Shown: one piece after another, positions 10,607 through 23,273 of the stretch
Layout of the letters: each line of letters begins with the position of its first letter
Position numbering within the stretch: the first letter of the stretch is position 1
Source: Silene latifolia
Taxonomy: Eukaryota; Streptophyta; Magnoliopsida; Caryophyllales; Caryophyllaceae
DNA length: 64,000 bases
Direction of reading: 5' to 3'
Assembly: GCF_048544455.1 (NCBI RefSeq)
Contig: NC_133538.1
Span: 21,934,469 to 21,998,468 of the forward strand
Notes under the pieces: model-generated
What the model was told of the DNA's origin: nothing
The model's database searches: none
The model's input: the letters and a program-made list of their open reading frames with translations, nothing else
Made by a program: the position numbers and the translations under genes

Positions 10607-12049
10607 ATGGATTTTGATGATCCCAATTTCCTTCAAAACCTTAAAGAGGCACTACAATACCTTTCAGAGTTTAGTCCACGTGGGCAATCACGTCGGGGTG
10701 AACACAGTATGGAAGAATTCGTGGGAGGCACGGACCCCGAAGATTACCTCGAATGGGAACGGAAGATCAAACGTACGTTTGATTTCAAAGGTCTTGATGA
10801 TGAGAAACGCTGGAAGTACGCTATTCTAAAGCTTAGTCAAGGAGCCTCGTTGTGGTACAAAGGCCTGAAAGCAAGGCGTATGCGAGCTGGAAAGGAGAAA
10901 ATAACTTCTTGATAATCTCTCAAGAGCAAACTACGCAAGAGATATGTTCCAACAACTTATAGGCTTACGACTTATCGTAAGATCGCCGATCTCAACCAAA
11001 GGAGGCTTAGTGTCTCTGATTACATTGACGAGTTTGAGAATCTCACTCTGATGGGAGAGTTGGAAGAGAGTGAAGAATTAAAGATGGCTCGATTTCTTCG
11101 TGGATTAAATCGTAACATAGCCAATTCAGTTGAATTACAATCCGACGCTGATTTCGATTCTTTGTGTAACTTTTGTCTAAAGGTTGAAGCTCAAGGGAAG
11201 GCTAAATTCACACCGACCTATGGTGAGAGTAGCGGAAATTGGAGGAAGGAGGGAGGATCAAGGGGAAGTCCGAGTAGTTGTGTTTTCGAGACTACTCCCA
11301 AACCGGTTTCTACTCCTAATTCCACTCCCAAAATACCCATTCCTAAAGAAACAACTCTATCCAAGGTACGGTGCTTTAAGTGCCAAGGATTTGGTCATCT
11401 TCAGAATGCGTGTCCAAATAAAAGAAACATCGCGCTAAGAGAAGTCGTTGCCGTTCGAGATGAGTTATTCAATGAGGAGGAACGGTTGGGTGATGTGTTC
11501 AACCTCGAAGGGAGAAAAGAGAAGGAAGACGACGAGGATGTCAAGACTTACGCCGCTCCCAACTACGATTGTGCTTTGGTTCTTCGAGCATTACAAACTC
11601 AATCAACACCAATTGAGGCGGAACAAAGAGACCAAATATTTCACACCAAGTGTCAAGTAAAGGACAAGTGGTGTAGCCTAATCATCGACAGAGGCAGTTG
11701 TACTAATGTGGCCTCAAAGAGAATGGTAGATAAGTTGGGGTTGGATGCCACACCTCATACCAAGCCCTATGCATTACATTGGCTTGATGACGGGAATAAG
11801 GTTAAGGTTACCAAGCAAGTGAAAGTGGCTTTGACTATGGGAACTTATACCGATCAGGTCTTGTGTGATGTAGTGCCGATGGATGCTTGCCATGTACTCT
11901 TGGGGCGTCCATGGCAATTTGATCGCAATGTCATACACCGTGGTCGAAGTAATGAGTATAAATTGATCGACAAGGATAAGAAGCTTGTTCTAAACCAATG
12001 GAGCCTAGTGCTGTCCGATCTATTGCACAACACAAGGGAAGGCCACTAG
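10607..12049 (+). pseudogene. gag: gag-protease of CRM-like element
   Basis: This is structural and protease part of the polyprotein. The capsid-like segment has the Ty3 signature YLEWERKIKRTFD near residue 48 and continues across a double stop (TGA TAA, 10910-10915) in the same frame. A CCHC zinc knuckle, CFKCQGFGHLQNAC, is intact near 11371-11412. The protease has IIDRGSCTN, where the usual D-S/T-G is D-R-G, so activity is doubtful. The frame ends at TAG 12047-12049 after a one-base frameshift near 12040. RT follows in another frame. Start chosen: first ATG after the PBS, followed by DFDDPNFLQNL. Confidence 0.85.
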
Positions 12050-14051
12050 CATAACCATGTTTCTTAGTGAACAAGAAGTTGGTGAGGTTATTAAGGAAGG
12101 TGGCTGTGTCTATTTGATGGTGGTCAAGGAGGTACCAAGTTTTAGGTTCGAAAATGCCCAACTAACCGCACTCTTGAGAGAATTCAACGATGTTTTCCCC
12201 GAGGATTTACAACCGGGTTTGCCCCCTATTCGTGGGATCGAACATCAAATTGATCGAGTTCCTGAAACTTTGTTACCAAACAAAGCGGCCTATCGATGCA
12301 TCCCAACGGAGACAAAGGAGTTCCAAAGATAAATAGAGGAGCTATTGGACTGAGGTTATGTTCGTGAAATTCTAAGTCCATGTGCCGTCCCTACTGTCCT
12401 TGTCCCAAAGAATGGTGGGACTTGGCGGATGTGTATTGATAGTCGAGCCGTGAACAACATAACTATCAAGTACCGCTTCCCTATTCCAAGACTTTACGAC
12501 GTGCTCGATGAGTTGCATGGTTCCGAAATCTTCTCCAAGATCAACTTGAGGAGTGGTTATCATCAAATAAGAATGCGGAAAGGAGACGAATGGAAAACCG
12601 CGTTCAAGACTAAGCATGGGTTATACGAATGGACCGTCATGCCATTCGGGTTAACTAATGCTCCAAGTACTTTAATGCGGCTCATGAACGCGGTAGTTAA
12701 ACCATTCTTGGGCAGGTTTGTGGTCGTCTATTTGGATGACATCTTGGTTTACAGTCGAAGTGAAGAGGAACATTTTAAACACCTTCGAGAGGTGTTCAAC
12801 ACACTCCGCGGGCAGAAATTATATGGAAAAAAGGAGAAGTGTTCATTCTTAGTCGAAAGTGTCATATTCCTCGGCTATGTGGTCTCTAAAGATGGAGTTT
12901 CGGTTGATCAAGCAAAGATTGAGGCAATCAAATCATGGCCTACTCCTAAATTCGTCACGGAAGTTCGGTCATTTCAAGGGCTTGCTTCGTTCTATCGAAG
13001 GTTTATTCGGGATTTCAGCACCATCACGAGTCCTATAACCGAGTGATTGAAAAAAGGAGCATTTGTGTGGACCGAGGCCGCTCAAAAGGCCTTTGAGACA
13101 ATTATCCAAAGCTTTGTGAGGCACCGTTATTGGCACTCCCGCATTTTACACGACCTTTTGAGGTAGAGTGCGATGCAAGCGGTGTTGGAATTAGAGGCGT
13201 ATTGGTGAAAGGAAAGCGGCCCAATGCTTATTTTTCTGAGAAGCTGAGTGGGGCTAGACTCAAGTATTGCACATACGATAAGGAGTTTTATGCCATCATG
13301 AGAGCACTTAATCATTGGAGCCACTATCTTCGCCCGAATCACTTCATCTTACATTCGGACCATGAATCATTGAAGTATATTAATAGGCATCAGAAGTTGA
13401 GCCCAAGACACGCCAAATGGGTGGAGTTTCTGCAATCCTTTCATTTTTCTTCAAAGTATAAGGATGGCAAAAGCAACGTGGTGGCCGATGCTCTCTCTTG
13501 ACGATATTCTTTGTTGAATGTGCTCGATGTTCGCCTACTTGGATTCAAAACCTTGAAATATTACTATGAGGATGACCCCAATTTTGGCAAATTGTTCGGG
13601 AAATGCAAGTCGGGAACACAAGACGAGTTTGCCACTCAAAATTATTTTCTTTTCAAAGGAAATAGGCTTTGTGTGCCTAAACATCAAGTTCGGGAGTTAT
13701 TGATACGGGAAGCTCATGGAGGTGGACATGGTGGACACTTCGGTGTCAATAAGACTTTGGAGGACTTAAAGGAGCATTTCCACTAGCCTCGAATGCAAAG
13801 AGACGTACAAAATGTGATCCGAAAATGTGTCATTTGTCACGTGGCGAAGAGTACCTTCAAGCCCGGAGAATACACACCATTGCCTATCCCTAGGCGGCCA
13901 TAGGAGGACGTATCCATGGACTTTATTGTTGCTTTAACACGTACTCAAAGAGGTAAGGACGCAATCATGGTAGTGGTGGATCGTGTTTCCAAGATGGCTC
14001 ATTTCATAGCATGCCACAAAACGGATGACGCTAGCAACGTGGCTGATTTGT
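12042..14051 (+). pseudogene. pol: pol: RT, RNase H and first half of integrase
   Basis: RT spans about 12380-12980, with YLDDILVYS intact near 12728-12755. RNase H follows (VECDASGVG near 13160, HSDHESLKY near 13355). Integrase begins with an HHCC-like region (GGHFGVNKT then KCVICH, about 13730-13845), then DFIVALTRT and [12 protein letters not shown]. In-frame stops at 12330, 12351, 13044, 13499, 13784 and 13901 and a frameshift near 13110 disable it. At least four of these stops are TGA or TAG where the family has Trp. The frame stops at 14051 because the Athila element is inserted, and resumes after 25019. Confidence 0.88.
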
Positions 14052-14397
14052 TTATGTAACCATAATTAGAGCATAATTAGTCCCCGAATTAGCCTTGTTC
14101 CCATGCTTTTTAGTGCATATTTGGGTCATTTATTGTCTTTAGTTCTTTGTTTTGCATATTCTTTGAGGTTTTGTGTCCTTGGTAGGAAAGGAGTGCAAAC
14201 CTTGCATTTTCATGGCAAAACGAGACTAAATTGATTGAATTCAATGACCAAGCATCAAGGAGAGACAATATTAGAAGGCCTTTGTACATACTATAGTAGA
14301 TGGGCAATGATGAGGAAAGATCTTTGCATCCCCGAGGAAATCCCCAAGGATTTTATGAAGAAAAGGGAAGAAAAGAAGAAGAAATGTGACTGTCCAG

Positions 14398-14566
14398 CAA
14401 TCCGTGCGGATTGTCCTGAAGACGCCCGACCTCCACCTCAACAATCCGAGCGTCTTCACCACTAGACGCCCGGGCAGCAGCCCTAGAAGACGCCCGTCTT
14501 CTCCCCAAGACGCTCGGGCAGAGACCCTCGAATCCGCCCGTCCCATGCTAAAGACACACGGATTCC
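14398..14566. repeat. array of AATCCG/AAGACG...CGCCCG motifs in 5' LTR
   Basis: Eight copies of a 14-bp degenerate motif (AAGACGCCCG, AATCCGAGCGTCTT, AATCCGCCCGTC) start at 14398, 14419, 14443, 14463, 14487, 14507, 14531 and 14551. Spacing is 21, 24, 20, 24, 20, 24 and 20 bp, a 44-bp double unit. The AATCCG and AAGACG halves act as alternative ends around a CG-rich core. The array ends 137 bp before the TATA box. Confidence 0.85.
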
Positions 14567-14702
14567 AAGGCAGCACAACTTCGTCTTCTTCAAGCTTCAA
14601 GAAAGATGCCCATCCTTCCAAAAATACCGGCGTTTCCTTAAGTAGGGACTTAATCGTCATTTATGCCCTTAGTTAACCCTAATTTCTACACCTAATCCCC
14701 AC

Positions 14703-14710
14703 TATAAATA
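14703..14710 (+). promoter_or_regulatory. LTR TATA box (Athila element)
   Basis: TATAAATA followed by CCCC. The same sequence is at 23925-23932 in the 3' LTR, and a close relative lies upstream of the internal ORF at 19459. Confidence 0.65.
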
Positions 14711-15795
14711 CCCCATTAGTCTAATTAGAAGAGCATGTTCTTCTTAGCAATCTCTAGTATAATTAATATCAATAAAATCTCTCTTTAATTTTGGAATCAA
14801 CAATTAATCAAGTTTTAATACAAGTTTTATTTCCTTAATCTCTCTTTTGTTCATCCTTTATTTTGGGTAATTGAAGATTATTTGGGTTATTATTGGGAGA
14901 ATGACAACCTCTGAATCAAGTATCAAGTACTTGTTTTATTCTTTGCTTTATTATTGGAATCATTAGTAGGTATAATTCTCTTAATCCCTTTTTAATTATT
15001 GCTAATTACTTTCATTTATTTATCATGTTTCACTTTGTTGGTATGATTGACAACCTTGCTAGCATGTTCAACATGATAATGAGTGAGTAGTTCCATAGCT
15101 AGGGTTAATGGGTAATTTGGGGAAACCAACATGGGGAATGATTAATTCTTAAATTAATATGCTTTCATGGTTTATTTTCTTGCTTGTTATGATCTCAACT
15201 CATGCGCATGTTATGTTTGATGAAATGTGAGCCTATGAATCCTTGCATTTTTTACCCATCACCTATCTTTTCAATGAGACTTGTAAGACATAAACCAACT
15301 CGAGTCTCATTAGACCATGCATGTTGTTGAGTAGGGAAGACTAAGTCGACTTGTAGGTGTTGTACAATCTAATCGATTCGGCTCCGGGACCCAAACTTTC
15401 CTAGGATTGTAAGATATTACACAACTCAATCCATCACAACAATAATTGCTTGCTTATAATTTGAGAACATATTTGTATGATCAATTCCCATGAATCCCCT
15501 ATGACCCCATGAAACCCTAGTGCTTTTTATCAATTGTTTACAACCTTTTTAATTCATCTTGATTGTTTACTTTTATTACTATTTAGTTTAGTGACCTTCT
15601 ACATCAACCCAAATTGTGACACCCCTAAGACACCACTAGTTGCAATAGAAATCTCATCTCAATTCCCGTCCCTTGGGATCCGACCTTTACTTGCCTCTTT
15701 ACTAATTGTAGAGTTGCTTGTGAAGCTATAAATTGTGTTTTTGTCTAGGTGCTCCTAACGACAAGTTACCGAAAAGATTTTAGTCCGACCAAAAA

Positions 15796-15813
15796 TGGCG
15801 CCGTTGCCGGGGA
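15796..15813 (+). other. primer binding site (Athila type)
   Basis: TGGCGCCGTTGCCGGGGA, five bases downstream of the 5' LTR. It is identical on the minus strand at 56033-56050 in element B. Confidence 0.9.
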
Positions 15814-15931
15814 CAGTGTTAACTTGATTTAGATTTTCTTATATTGTTATTAGTTATGTCTTTCTTTGCCTTGGGGAAGTAAAACTCCTCAAGGTTTGTT
15901 CTAATTGTTTTCGAGTTGTTTGATATTTTGC

Positions 15932-18741
15932 ATGTCTAGAAGGTCACAAGGTGATTTGTTACCTTTTGATCGTGAAATTGAAAGAACTTTGACAACCAAT
16001 AGAAGACTAGCTAGGAGAAATTTGAGAGGTATTGGTGAGGTTGTAGACATTCAACCAACTATTGAGTTCATCAACCATTTTGCAAGAGAAGGTGAGGAGA
16101 ACCCAACACAAAATACAACACAAAATCAACCCACAATGCCTAAGTTTTCATCACATTCTGTACCCACCGAGGAGAACCTACCCAATGGTACTCCCACACC
16201 ACAACATCTAACCGGAAATTTTACTGCCAAATCCGCATTTATCCAATTAGTCGAAAGAAGCCAATTTGGGGGGATGCCTAGTGAACACCCTTACTCTCAT
16301 ATGGAGTCCTTTTGTGACTATTGTGATGCGATTTCTGAAACCGGTGTAACTCAAGACCAAATTTGATGAGTCTTATTTCCTTTTTCTCTAATTGGCACCG
16401 CGAAACAATGGTTGAAGGGCCTTGATAAGGCCACTCTCGGAATTGATTCTTGGAAGAAGTTGGCTCTAGCTTTCTAGAAAAAGTTCTATCCATCGTAAAA
16501 GACTAACATGCTAATAACATGCTAAGAGCTCAAATTACGGGTTTTAAGCAAAGGGATGAAGAATCTTTGTATGAAGCTTGGGAGCGGTTCAAAGGAATTT
16601 GTCTCTCATGTCCTCACCATGAAGTTAGCGAGTGGTTCTTGGTACAACAATTTTGGAACGGTCTATATGAAGATTCAAGGAACATTCTCAACATGGGATC
16701 AAATGGAATGTTCACCGAAGTTGATGACAATCAAACTTGGAACAAAATTGAGGAAATGGCGGTCCATAACTCACAATATAGTAGACCTCGCAAGGCTACT
16801 AGAGGAGGAAAGCATGAAGTGGACTCCGTTACTCAATTGGGTGCTCAACTTAGTGCTCACATTGATACCATCAATTTGAAGTTTGAAAAGGCTATGGCTA
16901 GACTTGAAGAAGCCTCAAAATCACCAAAGCATCATGTTAATGCCATGACGGCATCTTCATCAATCCCAAGTCGGATATGTGAGAATTGTGGAACTTTGGG
17001 ACATGACCCAAGTGAATATAGGGGAAGAAATGAACAAGTGAATGCTTTCCAAGCATACAAGAGTGGTACCCCTTATTCCAACTATTACAATTAAAACACC
17101 AAATTCCATCCAAATCTCTCATACAAAAGCCAAAATGTTCAAAACCCTCAAACAACATACACCCCACCTCCCATGAGAAACCAAAATCAAAGACCCTTTT
17201 ACAACCAAAACCAAGGTTACCAAAATCAATCTCCATACAATCAACAAAATGACCAAGGTTTTTATGTTCAAAAAGCGGTCCTTCAAATGCAAAAGAATCA
17301 ACAAGAGTTTTTCACTCAAATGCAAAAGGATAGTCAAGCAAAGGAAACCACGATCAACAACATCCTAACTCACACCAAAATGTTGGAAACCCAATTGACT
17401 CAACTAGCATCTTCAAGCTCACAAAGACAAAAGGGGCAATTGCCACCTCAAAGTAATCCCCCAATACATGAAACGGTTAGTGCCATTCACTTGAGAAGTG
17501 GTACAAGGTATGGAGCACCGAAGAAGCAAGTTAAAGATGAATTTGTGGAAGCTAGTGACAAGGAAGAAATTGTGCAAAACTCCAAGGATGGAGAACCATC
17601 AAAAGAGGAAATTTCAAAGAAAAATGAAGACAAGGTCAAGGAGAAGTAGCCCATTGTGATTAGACTTCCTTTTCCAAGTCGTCAAGCCAAGCCCAAATTT
17701 GATGACCAACTTGGAAAATTTATGGAAATTGTGAAGAATTTGGAAGTCTCAATTCCTTTCAAGGAATTAATCAATCACGTGCCGGCCTATGCGAAATACA
17801 TGAAATACATCCTCACAAAGAAGAAGTCGATCCGGAAGCTTGAGACTATCGCCTTCACTAAGGTGAGTAGTGCAATACTTCAAGGGAGTTCACCTCCAAA
17901 ACTCAAGGATCCGGGAAGCTTCTCAATACCGTGTACCATTGGCGACACCACGATCAACAAAGCCTTATGTGATCTAGGGGCTAGTGTGAGTGTTATGTCA
18001 TACTCGGTGAGTAAAAGGTTGGGGATGAGAGAGCTTAAATACACCAATATCACACTCCAAATGGCCGATAGATCGACGAAGACACCATCAGAGATATGGG
18101 AAGATGTTCCCGTACGAATTGGGAAATATTTTATCCCGGTGGACTTTGTAATTGTTGATATGGAAGAAGACTCCAACATTCCAATCATTCTAGGAAGACC
18201 TTTCTTACACACCGCGGGTGCGGTGATTGATGTGAAACATGGAGAGCTCACTCTAGAAGTGGGAGATGAGAGTATAACTTTCAATCTTGACAAGACCATG
18301 AGAGCTCCCCGTTTGCATGAACCATGTTTTATGATTGATCATTATAGCCGGAAGGATGATAGGAAGAAGTCGGAACTCCAATGGAAGAAGACAATTGAAG
18401 ATGCTCCATTCAAAGAGCAAGTGAATTATAACAAAGAGAGCTTGAAAAGCTCACCAAAGTCAAGCAATGAAGAAGATGGCCTCATTGGCCAAGACAAGAA
18501 AATGGGAGAGTTGTCTCTATCAACTCAAGAGATCTTTAGTGATCAAGTAGATGAAGTGTGTGGTCTTTGGGACGATGAATTTGAAGGGATTTTCAATCCC
18601 TATATTGGTAATGCTATCGATGAAGACCGCCAACAAGGGCAAAGATCTATTGAAGATCTTTATCATAACAATGAACAAGCTTTTGATTACTTCTTCAAGG
18701 TGTTGAGCAACATCAACAACACCTTGGACATGCCCCCATGA
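15932..18741 (+). pseudogene. gag: Athila gag-protease
   Basis: This is the structural polyprotein followed by protease. The first segment (from ATG 15932, MSRRSQGD) contains FAREGEENPTQN and ends in two stops at 16364-16369. A tandem 12-bp duplication near 16507-16530 shifts the frame. The capsid-like part resumes with LRAQITGFKQRDEESLYEAW. The zinc knuckle reads CENCGTLGHDPSEY (near 16978-17019), so its last Cys is Tyr. TAA 17092 and TAG 17647 interrupt the same frame, both where Gln (CAA/CAG) fits. The protease core is ALCDLGASVSVMS with the Athila-type LGRPFL downstream. The frame ends at TGA 18739-18741 with no RT after it. Confidence 0.85.
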
Positions 18742-19082
18742 CATCTCACTAAGGATGAGAGTTTGGTGGAGTCCTCCCTAAACCACCATTTGTAAATATT
18801 TCTAACCCCCTAACTCGCATTTTAATTCTTATATTGCATTTTTGTCATTTTTGGATTTTTGTGCCTTGATCAAGGTAATTATCATTTTTGAGAGAAGTAA
18901 GGGAGGGACTAATGATTTCAATTGATGTGTAGTTCTTTAGCTTAGTGTGGAGATAGCAATTGCCTAGGCTATCCATGCCTTAGTAGTGCCCCCACAATGA
19001 AGAACACGAGATTTTGAAGAATGAAAAATGACACGGGATATGCAAGTACACGGATGGAACTGAATCCGGGTAAAAGGGGCAG
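18742..19082 (+). other. non-coding spacer after protease
   Basis: No reading frame. In intact Athila elements RT would follow here. Its place is taken by about 1 kb of non-coding DNA that includes the motif array and TATA box listed next. Confidence 0.6.
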
Positions 19083-19430
19083 AATCCGAGCGTTTTCAAG
19101 AGAACCCGCCCGTCTCCATGCAACCCGGGCGTCTTGGTCTGAATTCGCCCGTCCTTCATGAGCTGAATTTTTGAAATTTTGGGACTGTTAACGAATCTGG
19201 GCGTCCTGCAAAAGAATCCGCCCGTCCTTCAAGGGAAGTCGCCCGTCTTTTTGGCTGAGAAAACAAGGAAAATCCCTAGAAAGGAATCCGCCCGGCTTCA
19301 CTGAAAGACGCACGTCCCGCAGCTAAACAATCTGAGTGTCTTTGCTCAAAGACGCCCGTCTTTAGGCAAGGATTTCCCAACCCAGAACAGACAGAATCCG
19401 GGCGTCCCGTAGGAAAGCCGCCCGTCTTCC
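19083..19430. repeat. internal array of AATCCG/AAGACG...CGCCCG motifs
   Basis: At least 13 copies of the same motif as in the LTRs, starting near 19083, 19103, 19122, 19142, 19194, 19215, 19236, 19285, 19305, 19329, 19349, 19395 and 19415. Within groups the spacing is 19-24 bp, mostly 20-21. The intervening bases are unrelated to the LTR array, so the motif rather than the whole block is what recurs. Confidence 0.82.
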
Positions 19431-19458
19431 CCCTGCATTTCAAAATTTTCGGGTCTTT

Positions 19459-19465
19459 TATAAAT
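19459..19465 (+). promoter_or_regulatory. putative internal promoter for the downstream ORF
   Basis: TATAAAT followed by CCCC resembles the LTR promoter TATAAATACCCC and lies just downstream of the motif array. It is followed by a CA-rich, start-free leader of about 300 bp up to ATG 19770. Use as a promoter is inference. Confidence 0.45.
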
Positions 19466-19769
19466 CCCCTCCCACATTCATTTCTTCATTCCTTCATTCA
19501 AAACACTACCCATAAACCCCAAAACTCAAAACCCTCATCCTCTCCATCACAAAAACAAGATTTCCTCAACCACATTCATCAAAATCAAATCAAAACATCC
19601 TTCTAACAAAAATTAATCACTCCTCTTTCAATAAAAATCAAACCAAGCACAAAATCTTCAACCTTTGAGTCGATTTTTGAATTTATAAAGGCAAAGCCTT
19701 TCACCTTAAAATCGATTTGGGTACACTTGGAAAATGAAGATTTTCACTCTTTTCTTGGTTTAAGCATCA

Positions 19770-21320
19770 ATGGCAAGGACAAAAGAAGCAACAAAGGCAC
19801 CAAAGGCAAAGGCACTCTCAACAAGACAAAAGAGTCTTCAAGCAAAGAAAGCCTCATTGGCTATGGTGGTAGCTAGCTCAAACTTGGATGTACAACAAGA
19901 ACAACCTCCCTTGGAAGTAACAACATCTACTACTCCGGAAATTGCTCAACTTTCGAACTATCCGAAGGTAATTTTAATTTCCAAATCCCATAGGGAAACT
20001 TTTGCCAAGTTTGCTAGAAAATCCTTTCTATCCACCAAGCTTATTTGTGAAGATGCCTTAGATAAGTTGGGTGTCCTTGAGCAAACTAGAGCCTTCTTTA
20101 AAGCCATGGGGTTGGAAAAATTGTTTGCAACAAAAGAATTGACATACCCCTCCCTTACCTTAGAATTCTTGAGTTCTTTGAAAGTTACAAAGGTAGAGAC
20201 CATGGAAAACATCGAGTTCCGCCTAGCTAATGTTAGTAGGCGCATCTCCTTTTAGGAAATGAGTAAAGCTTTGGGTCTTGATGATTCACATAGTTATTTC
20301 AAGAATGTTGGCAAGTATGACCCCGCTCCTCTTTGGGAGGCGATTTCCGGAAGGAAATTTGAGAACTATCATGCTAGTCCGGGCATTAGAGTGTGGCACA
20401 AGGTCATAGGGAACACCATCATTGCAAGAAAAGACACCAACCACTTTACCAAGCTCGATTTTTTTCTTCTTGAGTCGGCCTTAAACATTGGAAGGGAATT
20501 CACCAAGCCTTTCAACTCTCTAAGGCTTTTGGTGGATAGATGGCTAAATGTTGATTTTGGGAAGCAAGACACTACCGTTATTGTAAATGGAGGTCTAGTC
20601 ACTCTTTTGGCTAAATACTTTGATCTGAACTTCAACAAGATTAGCAAGTATGCGGCAAAAAAGGGTGGTCATCTCATTGATTTAGATACTATGATAAACA
20701 AATACAAGTGGGTCTCTCATAACCCTCTTGACACCAAGTATGGATGGCTCACTAGTGAGGCTAGATCTTTTACTTTGCCTTCGAAGATTTGTCGTTTAAG
20801 TGTCCATCGGACCAACCATCTCCTTCCCCTCTCAAAAGAGGCCGAATACATTATCCGACAACAAAGGGATGAAATTGAAATGCCCTCCTCTTACATTTTC
20901 ACACCACCCTATCCTTTCAAGTACCAAGAGTTCAAACCCGAAGGTGTTGAAACAAGCAAAGATTATATGACTCTTCTTATGCAAGAGATGCACAAGCAAG
21001 CTTTTAAGGATCGGGAAGATACTTACTTAGCCCAATATCAGCCCCTCCTTCATTTAGCTAGGCAAGGACTCCTTTATCCTTCATGTCCTTTGCCTAGTTG
21101 GGCAGATAGGGAAGTCTTATTTCCGAGTGCATCTAGGGGTGAGATTCCGAGTGACGTTGAGGTTGTCGGTGATGCGGTTGATGATAGCATTGATGAAGAG
21201 GCTAGTGATGAAGAAGAAGAGGATGATGAACAAAGTGAACAAGAAAGTGAAGAGGGAAGTGGTGATGAGTCCACTTCTATTGAGGAACATGATGATAGTG
21301 ATGATATGATGGAAGATTAG
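19770..21320 (+). pseudogene. Athila downstream ORF (ORF1/env-like position), one nonsense codon
   Basis: A single frame of 516 codons begins MARTKEATKAPKAKA and is broken only by TAG 20253-20255. The head is very basic (Lys/Arg/Ala). The middle is globular with conserved-looking segments (IEFRLANVS, LGLDDSHSYFKNVGKYDP, KLDFFLLESALNIG, LVTLLAKYFDLN). The C-terminus (about 21160-21310) is a long Asp/Glu/Ser tail. There is no clear signal peptide or transmembrane helix, so although it occupies the position called env-like in Athila elements I would not call it an envelope protein. It is related to the ORF at 3400-4989. The basic head and acidic tail would suit a nucleic-acid or chromatin-associated protein, but this is speculation. 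Confidence 0.7.
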
Positions 21321-23261
21321 CAAGCTTTGGAGGCTCCTACCCTCTTAGGTTTCTCTACTTCTTTGTTTTATTTATTTATCTTGATCATGGTTGGAGTAGT
21401 CCTAGCAACATAGAGGACTAACACCTCGGCACCATTGAGGTGTTCTTATTTTATTTTTCCCACTTTCGAAAATCCAAAATGACAAATTTAGTTTCATGCA
21501 TTGCATCGTGTGTGCATGAACTACACCAAACCTTAGGACATTAGAAATAATGTCTAACTCGGTTTGGGGAAGTACATACATACACAACGGGAGGTAATCT
21601 AAATTATCCTCTCCGTCATAAACAAAAACCATGCATCATGTAGTATAGATTAGTGTAGCTTGCATTTAGTGTAGAATTCATGCATCATGCTTGCATGATT
21701 TCCCATCATTTTGGCCATTGAGGACAATGCCCATATTAGTGTGGGGATGGGGAATTCTAACTTAACTTCTATTCAAAAATCCAAAAAAATTGAAAATTTC
21801 AAAAAAACCATAAAAATTTGAAAAATTAAAAAACCAAAAACATGTTCATTTCCTTTGTAGTGTAGTCGTGTATATATTATTGTATATATTGTGTCTGTTT
21901 TATCCTTGTTCACATTGATCGACTACGCCACATCCGAGACATGAGGATATTGAAGACCACATGGTATGATCTTTCCAATCTTCTTTTTCCTCTTTATGTT
22001 AATGACTACTTGGCTTTATTTTGATTGATGCGGTATAACAATATGAACTTAGGTCTTGCATTTAGTTTATATGTCATATTAGTTGGTAGAATCATTTGTA
22101 TTAGGATGTTTATATGTTAGTTGCATCATGGCATGTAGTTGCATGTTAGAAAAATTTTGCGAAACCGTCTACTTGGGAAGCTTGACAAGTGTTTATAGGC
22201 CCGCTTTTTCTTCTTAAGACTTTGCTTGTTAGAATACTTGTAAAACACCCTAGGATGTGTCATGCTAGTATCCTTTGACCCATGGTTTAAGGCCTAGTCA
22301 AGAGTACCTTGTGGTGTGATAACTCCTTGGCTACCGTTTATTCCAAGGTGACCCTTGAAACCATGCATCCATCATCCTTGTTCTACCATACATTTTTGTC
22401 ATCAAAAGGGAATGGGCACAAAAAGAAATCAATTTGAGTTCAATGAAATGAAAAGTGAAAGAAAGTTTGCAAAAAAATGCATCAAATGAAAAGAGAAGCA
22501 AAAATAGTACTCCTAAACCTTCAAATATAAGCCACTCTCACTACATATGTGGTGACTTTGAAAATGTTCAAAAGAAATGCAAAGAAAGTTGTCAAGTGTT
22601 GAAATGCCAAAAATCAAAAGAAATGGCAAGAAAGTGTTCTCAAATGTTATATGCCACATGAAATTGGGGGAAAAACAAAAACAAAAGCAAACTCCCAAAG
22701 TGAAACTCAAATATCTATTGATCCCTTTATCCACCGTATCCATTTTTGTGCATGGTAGAGAGGGGACGACTCTTCTTCTTGTCTAGGCAAGAGGGGGAAT
22801 TCCGCGATCCTCTAGTGTTTCTAACACCATAGGGAGTCTACTCTTGACAAAAGCATTAAACGATTGAGGATAAAGGTACCCTAGCTTGACACAACTTGGA
22901 GGTGATTTATTGGTATCCTTCTAGGCTTAGTAGTTTGAAGAAATTGTATCTATGAAAGAGTGTGTACCCTTGAATTGCTTCCCTTGTAGATAATTTCCGC
23001 CACTTAGATGAGGAAAGTGGCTATTCTTTTGTAGATGCAACCATTATTTGTTTTTGTGTGCTGAATGTTTGGATGTGTCGCCATTTTGGCAAGACCCACC
23101 TTGCCTTGCAAGAAGGCATCCTACCTTATGGTTGTCTTGTTGTGAGTTGAAGGGGCGGAGTGAGACCCGCTAATTGTCTCATATCGGCTATGTTATTAGG
23201 TTAGTTTAAATAATGGTCCTAGTCTTTGTCACCTCTTTACTCGGGACGAGCAAAGGTTCAG
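21321..23261 (+). other. 3' non-coding region of Athila element
   Basis: No supported gene. A PPT-like TGTGGGGATGGGGA lies at about 21739-21752, well before the true PPT at 23262. An A-rich stretch is at 21775-21840. The short frames at 22455-22786 are Lys-rich low-complexity translations of A-rich DNA. Confidence 0.6.
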
Positions 23262-23272
23262 TTTGGGGATAT
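23262..23272 (+). other. polypurine tract of Athila element
   Basis: TTTGGGGATAT lies at the 3' LTR boundary, the Athila-style G-rich tract. Confidence 0.65.
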
Positions 23273-23273
23273 T

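Larger units (their letters stand above)
14052..15791 (+). repeat. 5' LTR of Athila element
   Basis: Begins TTATGTAACC, where the 3' LTR has TGATGTGACC, so the first G has mutated. Ends GTCCGACCA. It contains a motif array (14398-14566) and a TATA box (14703-14710). Confidence 0.9.

Noticed and set aside
19770..21320. Envelope glycoprotein
   Set aside because: Position fits the env-like slot of Athila elements, but I see no signal peptide, transmembrane helix or Cys pattern. Labelled only as downstream ORF.
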